A stretch of 64,000 nucleotides of DNA, taken from the NCBI RefSeq assembly GCF_030867095.1, contig NC_081833.1, forward strand, positions 69,157,895 to 69,221,894. The letters run 5' to 3'. Positions 12,514 through 21,091 of the stretch are shown here, piece after piece; position 1 is the stretch's first letter; every line of letters begins with the position of its first letter. Both the position numbers and the translations under genes were made by a program. The notes beneath the pieces were generated by a model. It was not told the origin of the DNA. It was given only the letters and a program-made list of their open reading frames with translations, and did not search any database. Source of the stretch: Alligator mississippiensis (Eukaryota; Chordata; Crocodylia; Alligatoridae).

Positions 12514-13596
12514 CTAGGGACAGACATTACACATAAACTGATTTAAGTGATCAGAAACTGGTTTAAACCTGTAACAGAACAGATGTGCAGTACACATAAA
12601 CCACTTTGAAAATGGCTGAAACTGGTTTGAGATAAACCTGGTTTAATGTAGTATCAGATTTAACTGATTTGGGTCAAACCAGTTTATGCAATGTCTGTCC
12701 CAGACCCCTTGCTGGTTTAAGATAAACCAGACTCCCCCAACATCCCAGCATGCTCTCTGGGCTGGGGGGTGGTCTCTGCTCCACAGCAGGGCTTCCCCGC
12801 CCTACTCTGCTCATTGGCTGTCGCTCTGGCAGAAACAGCAGGTACAGCAAGGTCTGCCTAGCTACCCCATGCCCTACCACCCCCCTCGCTGCTCAAACAG
12901 AAATCCCCCCCCCACCCTCCTTCCCTTCCATCTCCCACAGCACAGACTCTAGGCATGTGGTATGCTAGCTAATGCCAAGAGGTGTCTGTGTGCGAGTGTC
13001 TCTAATTTCACTGGGATAGGCAGACAGAACAGTGGCTGCTTAGGGCTTTTTGGAGCTAATCAACAGGTCAGCTGGTAAACTGTTTAAGAAGAGTTTGAAC
13101 TAATGGAGAGATGCTATTGTTTTGTTGATGGGGTGATAAACACTGTTATCATCCCCCTGTTGGCTAGCTCTCCTGTCACTTTCCTGCAGACAGTATAAAG
13201 AAGCAGGGAGGGGGAATGAAAATCTCCATATCATCATGGGGTCATGCACTGCACACCCCTCCTTGCCTCAGAGTGCTAGCCCGGAGCTGATGGCTGGCAA
13301 CACTCCAGCCCCTTGATCAGTAAGCAGGGAAAAGCCGGGGATGGTAAAGGCAGATCTCCCTAATTGGAATGTCCTGCTGGGGCCTGTCCATGCCCCCCTC
13401 AGCTCAGCACCGTCTAAAGGAAGGGAGGGCTTTTCTAGTGCCTCCTTGCTTATAGCCTGAGCCACTGCCTAGCCTGAATTTCCTCCGTCCAGAGAGAATG
13501 TCTATCCAGTTACAAACCAGTTCAGCCTAGCCAGGTTAGACTAAACTGCAAAGGATAAATCAGTTCAGGATCAGGCTTCTGAATGTCTCTCCTAGC
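12514..13596 (+). mobile_element. Long TIR element, family A (~1.08 kb)
   Basis: The ends CTAGGGACAGACATTACAC and, reversed, GGCTAGGAGAGACATTC form an imperfect inverted repeat. The outer ~190 bp carry repeated AAACTGGTTTAA-type phrases. The interior (12703-13500) is GC-richer and has no coding ORF of transposase size. Both flanks and parts of the interior (CTCCCCCAACATCCCA; GCCTGAGCCACTGC) recur in inverted orientation at 46758-47518, and the ends recur at 11486-11729. This is the longest member in the window and so the best reference copy. A second internal TIR-like site, ATGTCTGTCCC at 12691-12701, makes 12517-12701 look like a nested mini-element; shared interior sequence argues for one element. 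Confidence 0.8.
13127..13157. repeat. Hairpin inside the family A element
   Basis: GGGGTGATAA and TTATCATCCCC flank a six-base spacer, giving a near-perfect stem of about ten pairs. It lies in the interior of the 12514-13596 element. Confidence 0.7.
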
Positions 13597-13684
13597 CCAA
13601 AGGGGCCCAGCTATAGCTGAGCTAGGTGCTACTTGCTGAAGTACAGTATCTGGGCCATACCTCCTTATAAAGCAATATTGCTAT

Positions 13685-13763
13685 ATCCTCAGCTGGTTAA
13701 AATTTACGTAGCTTCATTGGTTTAAGTAGAGTTCTACCAATATGCACCAGCTGAACATCTTAT
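13685..13763. repeat. Fold-back repeat (TCAGCTGGT arms)
   Basis: A short palindromic element. The left arm ATCCTCAGCTGGT is matched by the reverse complement of the right arm, ATGTTCAGCTGGT, with nine exact bases and weaker pairing further in across GTAGCTTCATTGG and GTAGAACTCTAC. Similar arms occur in decayed form near 165-235, 21455-21530 and 22983-23045. I recognise the phrasing as a repeat common in archosaur and turtle DNA but cannot name the family. Confidence 0.5.
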
Positions 13764-16700
13764 TCTTGGGGTCAAATTTGGTCATCATCTTCAACTGTGA
13801 AATTACATGGAAGTCAATGAATTTGTGAAGACTTTAATTGAGCAGAGAATGTAATTCTTCCAGTTAGGTTCAACATATTTGTTAACCCCTTGGAACTAGA
13901 AGCTGGTATTTTTTCCAGATTAACCAAGTGACTGGGTAGGATTAGAAGTGAGCACAACTGTCCATGTACTATATGGAGAATTTGCTTTTAGACTCCCATT
14001 AATATTAACATATCCATGTACCTCACTGCATGTTTGCCTTTAGGATTCTAAATCAGGAGGCTGTGCTGGGAAATATTAACTAATGGTACCAGAGGTTTAC
14101 TGGGATTTTAGAGTCTTGTCTTCTCCTCTTCCAGCTATAAATTTATTAGTCACTTCAGACATAGCATTCACATTAGATGTACATGCGAGGCTCCCGGCAA
14201 TCAAAAACAGTTTATGCTTGCCACAGAGGAGTTCAGAAATGTGTCACTGGTGACTTGCTTTATTTCCTCTGTGCTCCTAATCGAAAACTTCCAATCTAAC
14301 TGTCTATTTTTTTCCCAGAGAGGTAAAAAGGAGAGAGAGCACTTCTGGGTAACAAGACGTACTTTCCCCTTAATAGGGAATAAACAATAAGATACATGTT
14401 TGTATCCATTATACAGAGGCAGAGTTTGCCGAATGCTTTTGCATAACTGGAGAAAGAAGAATGTGAACGCAGGGCTGCAGAGTTTCCTTTGCACTCTCAG
14501 AAGAGAGACAAAAAATCACTAATGGAAGGTTTGTGCCAACACTGTGTTGGATGGCACTCACATGAAGCATCATATGTGATTAATTGGACATGAAGTAACA
14601 GTTAAATAGGCTGTTTTCCCTACTGGATAGAAAGAAAAATTGCATGGTCTTCTAAGTACCAGTAACTAGAACATCCTACTTAACATTAAGTGGGAAATAC
14701 ATTGTGCAGCAATTGCTTTGGTGGGGGTGAACATAACAATGGATGTGCTTTGTAAACAAGTCCTCAATCAGAATTGTCACAAAGTGTTTTGTACCACGTC
14801 TAACAATGGCACCCCTGCAAGAAAAATCATGAAGCAATATTAACACTTCCTTGATGAATTCAAGCTGAAGGCGGTTTAATTTTTCCTTTTTTTTTTTTTC
14901 CTGCAGAAGAAAATATGGACAGACAATAAAAAATGGAGGTATGTGAACTTATAAAGAAAAAGCATTATTTTGCATTAAAGTATGGAGGAAATAGCATCAA
15001 GGCAACCTATGGACATTGGTGCCTAATTTTGGACAGATATTTGAAAATTAGGCATATTGTTATAACTTTGTTCAGTAGCTCGTATCCAGAGCCTATAAAG
15101 AAAAAAACAATCATTGTGTTCATTTTTGGATCTTTATGTTTAAAAAATATTTTAAAAGTACACACGACATAATCAGAAGGTCATTTGAAAAGAACTTCCA
15201 ATCAGACTCCAAGAAACCAATTGTTATTGGTACTCCAGGAATCCACTGCATTGCTCTTCAGAGAGTTCACCGTGTCCCAGTGCACATGTGGAAAGTAGTT
15301 AAGTACATGGAGTTACACAAAAGTCTCTGCGGTGTTGCTTAGGAGCCAGTCTTTGGAGTCTATAATGAAAACCAACATCTGTGCATTCCAGAGACTTTGA
15401 ACTTCAGGTGTTTCACACTTCCTGCTATTCAATTTATGGAAAATGCAAATGAAAGTAAAGCAGATAAATGCTTTTTAACAACAGGAGCATTTTGTCACAT
15501 TGCAATCACATGGCTCTACGGAGTGGATTAATTTAGCCACCACGCAGGATGACAAAGGTTATGCTTTGAGTTGAAACAACATAGAGACTTGCCTATTTTT
15601 GATGGTGCTATATCATTGTGATAGTAACAGTAAAACAGCTTTTGAAAAGACCAATTTTTCAAGCAGGAGGTGTCTTATGCTCCCCCTTAATAATGAATCT
15701 GGCTGAGTGACATTTGAAATGGCAATAATTTCCCCAGGAGATGCAGCTGCAATCTTAGTATTTTCTGTTCTCGCTCTCAATCTGATTTCTCTTATCCACA
15801 GTATGAGGCAGCTGAGTGTAATGCAGGAAACATTATCGGCAACAATGCTACAATTAATGCTGAAAGAAAATGAATATTTGTCTACAGAAGAATAGATTTT
15901 AGAATACCTATGGGATATACTGTACTTTCAAATGAAGCCATTTTGTGTGTTTATTGAAATGCATTCATACTTCTGTGGTTTTGTTCTGTCTAGTTAACCA
16001 TATCATAGAGGGTTTGCACCTTCTTGTATTAAGGTGGCTTACTGAATGCTAAACAGTCTGGGTTTATTCACAAAAAAACCAAGCTACTCTGGCTGTGATC
16101 CTTCTGCAGGTTTCCAGACCTCATTTCCTGCATTATCTTATTCAGGAACTGAGAGGTCATGACAGCAATTCTCCGACTTGTGCAGATCTCAAAGTTTGTC
16201 TTCAATGCCATCCCCTAACCAAAAGTTGGGTTGTGATGCCAAAGCAGAAATGACTGAAGAAAGCCTGTTTGGAGAGTGCCAGCATCAATTCATGGGTACA
16301 AATTCTGGAAAAAAAGAGTAATAGCCATTGATGGAGGCTATCATGACATTTTTCCTTGTATCTGTGATGCCAACCATTGCAATTTAGTTTGGTCCATTAT
16401 CTGATCCCAACTGACAAGTTGCTACATCTAGCAGACTAGAAATGGTTATGGCCATCTATGCTGTAGAGCTGAAACCATGTTACCTGAACAGATTTCAAAC
16501 ATAGAATAAATTGGCTAAATAGATATAGCCGACCTGTTTTTTATTTGGACATAGGCTTTGACAGCTATGTTGTGACTTCAGCAAAATCTTATGTACTTCT
16601 ATTTTTCTTTTCCAGTGGTTAAACCTCGCTGCTCAATACTCAATGCTGGTATCTCCTAGAGATGGACCATAAGTTTGTACACTTTTTTGACCCAATATGC

Positions 16701-18646
16701 CATCTAAGACCTAAGCCTCTCATCAATCCATAATGTACTCTCAGTACTATGTCTCTATTCCTTGCTCAGGCCTATTAAATCTGTTCACGCCATCTTGCTT
16801 TTTTCCATCTCCCCTGGACTGAAATATGCAGTCAAACACCACCACTGTGCTACTCTTTGCGATATATGAGGAAGAAATTCAGTCGTCTGCCAAATTCTTC
16901 AATGAAGTGCAGGATGGACACACACAAATTGCAACTTGAAGGAAAAGGATGCCATGGAAATACTTCCTCCTTTCTAAACCTATGGGGCATCAAAGAGGAG
17001 TGGAAGAATGACCGGGATGATGGGAAGTTGATCCTTATAAAGCCAAGGCACAGGCAGAAATTAAATCAGACTTCCACCTTCAGCTTCCGCTGTACAAAAA
17101 TGAAGTTTATTTCCTACCTATGGGGGACTTTTTACCATTTTTAAATTTTCCCTGAGCCTGAGGAAGGGGCATGTGCTCCCTCCAGTTTGCAGGAAAAAAA
17201 AAATATTTTTTTTTTGATTTCTTAGTTGGTAGAAGGTATCATGTCTGAACCAAGAGTTCTTGAGTTTTTCATTTCTTTTCATCTCAGATCAACATGGCTA
17301 CCAAATACATCCCTGAAACCATGGTTTCAGGTTTCAGAATTTTCACAGGTTTCTTCTCTTGAATAAGGAAACAAACTTGGAAACCTTGTGGTTTGAGCTG
17401 TACATTGAACCAGGCCCTATCTGGGTCTGTAACTGTGGAGCATCCATCATTCTAAATTTCACACAGGGCAAGGGGTTGGTCAAGATTTGGGGTTCAACTG
17501 CAAGCTAATCTCAATGCTTTTTAGTTTTTTGTGTTTTCTTGGTACATTTTCCCATCTAATAGGCACGGAAGGAAATAATTTGACTCGTTTGAACTGAATA
17601 AAAGTGTATGTGGGAGTGAGCAGATAGTGTTCTTCCTTTTTTCGTGGCCGAGGGTGATTTTAGTCCAAGGGCTTAAATGTGAGAATGTTGAACAAATGTC
17701 CCCATTCAGCTTTCTGGTGAAAAAATGGGAAAAAGAAAGGAAAATGCTATCAGCATGCCCAAGCCTGCACCCGAGCGCTAAACAAGTGCACTCAAAGGTG
17801 CCATTAATAAAGATAAATAAGAAACTGGACATCAAACATCTCTGGACACAATAAGACTTCAGATTGCTTGACCATCTGCATGTCATCAATCAGGCCATGG
17901 AGGAAAAGTTCTATAAAGAACTCATCGTGCCAATTATGAAAAGGCTTTAATGGCAGATGCCACCGTGGAAGTATTGGTTCATGAGGAATTTATGTTAATA
18001 AACCAAGTAACAGCCATCACAATACGTTCTTAATGTTATTCCTCCAGGGAGGCCCTGCATAAACATGTGACAACATGAAGAGGACCCAGTGTGAAGCAAT
18101 AAAGAGGCATTAAAATGCCCACTTTAGGGACCTGAAGGTGTTCAGGTCATTTCTAGAAATGGTGGCTGGTCTACATTCACCAAAGCATATATAAAGGGTA
18201 GAATTTAGACTACCTTATTTATATGCCCAGTGATATTTCCTCCCTGGAAATTAGCTAGCGGTCAAAAATCTGTCATTTGTGCCCACATTTAATGGTGCTC
18301 ACGAAACTATACAAACAACAAACCTCAGTGCAAAAATGAGAGCAATATGGGGCTTCCCTCTTGAGCTTCCTTGGAAATTTTTCTGCACGTGTTTATAAAC
18401 TTCAAACAAGATGACAGAAGACTTGTACTGGAACATCCAAAATGAAGGCTGGCCTTAAGTAACCCAACTACAGCACCTGAGCACTGTCACATCGTTCCCT
18501 GCCTGCTATTTTAATTGGATATATGAAGACAAAACATTTTTTTTTAATTAAAAAAAAAAACTATTTTAGGGAATCTTCATGGAGGAAGACAAGCTAAAGG
18601 GGAAAAACATTTTATTAAAAAAACTAGCCCAAGAAAAATGCTGAGT
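13764..18646. other. Gene-free interval with one interrupted reading frame
   Basis: No recognisable exon or recent transposon. The only item of note is 15136-15534, a plus-strand frame interrupted by one TAG (see findings). A strong-looking acceptor (T-run then CCTGCAG) at 14890-14906 has no partner exon that I can identify. Other ORFs are short; the two overlapping opposite-strand ORFs at 17521-17889 have no recognisable motif. Confidence 0.45.
15136..15534 (+). other. Unidentified reading frame with one internal stop
   Basis: Reading from the ATG at 15136, the frame is open to a TAG at 15340-15342, and the same frame then stays open to a TAA at 15532-15534. The total is about 132 codons with one stop. 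The predicted peptide has seven cysteines and a short GTPGIH motif, but I recognise no family. A plus-strand ORF at 15707-15895 contains a hydrophobic stretch followed by a polar Met/Gln/Leu-rich tail. This could be a decayed retrocopy or retroelement gene, or chance. I lean slightly to chance because A+T-rich DNA gives frames of this size. Confidence 0.25.
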
Positions 18647-18915
18647 GCATCTTCACACATGCGTAGCGGGTGGAGGGTGGGTTAATTGGAGCAGCTCTAG
18701 GGAGATGCTCTAATTAAAGCACCTGCAAACTCTCATGTATTCAGTGTCCCTGCTGCCACTTTATTAAGGCTCCCCCCACCTCCATTTTTAAATACGGGGA
18801 TGTTGAATACACAAGACACTGAGGCTGCTGGAACATGCTAATTAATACGCTCCAGCCAATTCGATTAATCAAGTCTGCTCCGACATGCTGTAATTACAGC
18901 ATGTCTACGGGCACC
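18647..18915. mobile_element. MITE-like element (GCACRTCTACACATG ends)
   Basis: The left edge GTGCATCTTCACACATGC and the reverse complement of the right edge, GGTGCCCGTAGACATGC, form an imperfect terminal inverted repeat. It matches the motif at 46360-46652. The interior has alternating CTAATTAA and GGAGC phrases and no coding capacity. At about 270 bp it is typical of the MITE-like elements that are very abundant in crocodilian genomes. The superfamily is not determined, and no target duplication is convincing. Confidence 0.6.
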
Positions 18916-19449
18916 GTGAGCTTTTAACCCTTAACTCTTGCACTGGTGCCCATAAGGTCCAGTCAGATGTCAGCCTTGCTGTGGCTAGAGAGGAAGTGAC
19001 AGCCCCAGGGGAAATGCTTTTCGTCTGACTAAAAAGATGCAATAAGTCTGTATAACCAACAGGAAAAAAAAAATGAAGAGGGTGATTGCTGTTACTGCCA
19101 ATGACTTTCAACCTAAATCAAGTTTTGGGACTGAATCAATGGGCTCTTGGCTTCAAAAGAATATAAAGAGATATTCAAAGCTTTCTCTGTATTTTACAGG
19201 GGAAGGAGGTAGAAGTACAACAGGCTAGATTCAGAAGAAAGATTTATTCACCCAAGTCCCTCCTGTATTTCAAATTCGACTCCTCAAAACACTACCTCTG
19301 CAGCTCCCTAATCCTAGAGGTGTCCAAACTCTGTAGATGCCCTTTATACAATTGCTTAGCGGTTACAGACTTCATGCAGGATTAGGAATATCTGGGTTCC
19401 CCTTTGCTGTATAAGGGGATTCCCACATCTTCTCCATTCTTGGAGACTG
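18916..19449. other. Gene-free interval
   Basis: Nothing beyond short chance ORFs is visible between the MITE-like element and the pentamer repeat. Confidence 0.5.
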
Positions 19450-19482
19450 CCCTAACCTAACCTAACCTAACCTAACCTAACC
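19450..19482. repeat. (CCTAA)6 pentamer microsatellite
   Basis: Six perfect CCTAA units lie at 19451-19480, flanked by an extra C on the left and CC on the right. The unit differs from the vertebrate telomere CCCTAA by one base; only the first unit, with its preceding C, reads CCCTAA. Confidence 0.95.
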
Positions 19483-19587
19483 AGCTGGCTATTCGATGGT
19501 CTAGACACTCTCCTTCCCTCTTGCTATTCTAATATTTGTGAAAGAATGGAAGTTGCAGTGACCCAGGGAGAAGAAGCAAAAGTGATC

Positions 19588-19658
19588 CCAGGTCTACAGC
19601 CTAGTAATTAAATCATTCACTGATACAAGGAAGATCTGAGTCCCAGTCTCTGCTTCAA
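19588..19658 (+). mobile_element. tRNA-headed SINE fragment (MIR-like head)
   Basis: AGCCTAGTAATTAAATCATTCAC, then GAAGATCTGAGTCCCAGTCTCTGC, follows the pattern of a decayed tRNA-derived SINE head: an A-box-like CTAGTGGTTA region and, about 35 bases later, a B-box-like GGGTTCAAATCCC region. Only the head is recognisable; the sequence changes character after about 19660. Confidence 0.45.
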
Positions 19659-19717
19659 GAACTGTTGTGGCTTATCTGGTGTATTTTACACTGAGCATTA
19701 TAGTGTCAACACCAGCT

Positions 19718-19860
19718 GCAGATGCTTCCTCAGCCTGACGAAGGGCACTTAACCTGAAAGCTTGCTAAGAAGAATTTTTCCAACTTTTTTAGTTGGCCTA
19801 ATAAGAGATATCAGATTTACCCAAAGAACCTTGTCTGTCAAGTCTATTTGAAGCACTAGC
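19718..19860 (+). mobile_element. Reptilian repeat with AGTTGGYCTAATAAAAGATAT block
   Basis: The segment CCTGACGAAGGG...CCTGAAAGCTTG, followed by TTAGTTGGCCTAATAAGAGATAT and ACCTTGTCTG, is a repeat I recognise as widespread in turtle and crocodilian DNA. A minus-strand copy of the second half lies near 43953-44062. The front part contains the sequence order CUGANGA, stem, GAAA of a hammerhead ribozyme core. Hammerhead motifs are established in Penelope-like retroelements, so this may be a Penelope-derived fragment. That family assignment is inference. Confidence 0.5.
19735..19759 (+). other. Hammerhead-ribozyme-like core (decayed)
   Basis: CTGACGA at 19735-19741 and GAAA at 19756-19759 bracket a potential helix II in which AGG (19742-19744) pairs with CCT (19753-19755) around an eight-base loop. 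These are the invariant blocks of a hammerhead core in the right order and spacing. Helices I and III and a cleavage site were not established, and three base pairs are few, so this copy is probably inactive. Confidence 0.35.
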
Positions 19861-19877
19861 TGAAGGTACAGGACTCT

Positions 19878-19950
19878 GCAGCCAGAGCTGGAATTAAACC
19901 CATGTCTCCCAGCCAAGGTCAGTAGGTGATCCATAAGATCATCCTTTCTC
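19878..19950 (-). mobile_element. tRNA-headed SINE fragment, reverse orientation
   Basis: On the minus strand the segment reads ...CTGGGAGACATGGGTTTAATTCCAG, which has a B-box-like GGGTTTAATTCC in the context of the same SINE head seen at 19588-19658 and 59691-59790. Only the head region is recognisable. Confidence 0.5.
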
Positions 19951-20143
19951 CAGGTCAGGTCATGCAGACTCCCTATGTGGCCCCAAATTTTAAACATTTT
20001 GTGGCAGGGTTCATCTTTTTGTTGGGTGTGTTTGTGTCCAGCATCAAACCTAAGGGAGTCTCATTCATGACCTATGGTGGGTTACAACAATAATAATCTG
20101 AAGGTCTGCATTTTGTAGGGAATTCTTTAAAGATGTTCATAAA

Positions 20144-20420
20144 ATCATAGAAAATGAGGGTTGGAAGGAACCTCAGGTCATTTAGTCCAACCCCCTGCTT
20201 GAAGTAGGACCATCCTCAGCTATATCATTCCAGCCAAGGCTTTATCTTGCTGAGTCTTGAAAACCTCCAAGGATGGAGATTTCACCACCTGTCTGCATAC
20301 CCTAGTTCCACTGCTTTACTACCCTCCCAGTGAAAAAGTTCTTCCTAATATGTAACCTAAACTTCCCTTGTTGCAGCTTGAGACCATTGCTCCTTTATCT
20401 GCTAAGGGGTGTTGTTAAGG
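20144..20420 (-). mobile_element. CR1 LINE 3' end, minus strand, with 12-bp duplication
   Basis: The plus strand reads ATCATAGAAAATGAGGGTTGGAAG, then AGTCCAACCCCCTGCTTGA, GATTTCACCACCT and AAAAAGTTCTTCCTAATATG. This is the reverse complement of a CR1 3' end, about 275 bp. GATGTTCATAAA occurs exactly at 20132-20143 and again at 20421-20432, immediately outside both edges, so it is very likely the target-site duplication. The copy is strongly 5'-truncated and non-coding. Confidence 0.9.
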
Positions 20421-20703
20421 GATGTTCATAAAGTGCCATTCATATTATGGTTGGCATGGCTCTAGCCAAAGCATAGGCACAGCCATAGATGGTAGCCATT
20501 AGAGCTAGTCACAGATTCTGAAAAAGGGTACTTTTGGGCTGTTTTTTACATTTTCAATTTTTTTTTCACATTTTTTGCTTAATAGATAAATGCCGGTAAC
20601 TCTTTGAATAATCATTTTATAATGTTTTTATTTACAAGAATAAAAAAAAATTGCATAAAACATGCAACAAATCAACAAGTTCTTGTAACATTTTCCCTAT
20701 AGA

Positions 20704-21091
20704 TAGGGTGACCATATGTCCTACCTTGGGCGGGACTGTTCCAGATTCTGTAGGCTGGTCCTGGCTGGTCAGTCAAAAGTCCCGGGCTGGAGTCTGGCGA
20801 GGAGGCAGAACGGCATGGTGTACCAAGCAAGTGGATGGGCAGGGACCACTGCTGCTGTGTGGGAGTAAGTAATGTAGGGACCTCAGATATGGCCTCTTAG
20901 ATAAAGTGACCATACGTCCTCCCACGTTGCTCTCACACAACAGCAGAAGTGCCTGCTCGGCAGCCTGCCTTGTGCACCATACTACTCCACCTCTCCACCA
21001 GACATCAGCCTGAGGCTTTTCACCAACTGGCTGGGACTAGCCTACAAAATCCAGGACCATCCTGACCAAACTGGTAGGTATGGCCACCCTA
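20704..21091. mobile_element. Fold-back hAT-like element (TAGGGTGACCATA ends)
   Basis: The ends TAGGGTGACCATATGTCC and, reversed, TAGGGTGGCCATACC make a terminal inverted repeat. The pairing continues inward. The left arm from about 20785 to 20868 (AGTCTGGCGAGGAGG, GCATGGTGTACCAAG, CACTGCTGCTGTGTG) is matched by the reverse complement of 20921-21010 (TGTCTGGTGGAGAGG, GTATGGTGCACAAGG, CTTCTGCTGTTGTGTG), leaving a spacer of about 50 bases. Flanking octamers CCTATAGA and CCTTCAGA agree at six of eight bases, consistent with an aged 8-bp hAT target duplication. A third TIR-like copy, GTGACCATACGTCC, sits at 20908-20921. No coding capacity. Confidence 0.75.

Noticed and set aside
12517..12701. Independent 185-bp MITE with GGGACAGACAT ends
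   Set aside because: The sequence beyond 12701 is also shared with the inverted copy at 46758-47518, so the inner ATGTCTGTCCC site is part of the longer element.
14883..14940. Polypyrimidine tract with CAG acceptor and a following GGTATGTG donor, suggesting a 32-bp exon
   Set aside because: Splice-like motifs occur by chance at this density, and no neighbouring exon or conserved peptide supports it.
19450..19482. Interstitial telomeric repeat
   Set aside because: The unit is CCTAA, not CCCTAA; only one unit fits the telomere sequence, so it is listed as a microsatellite.
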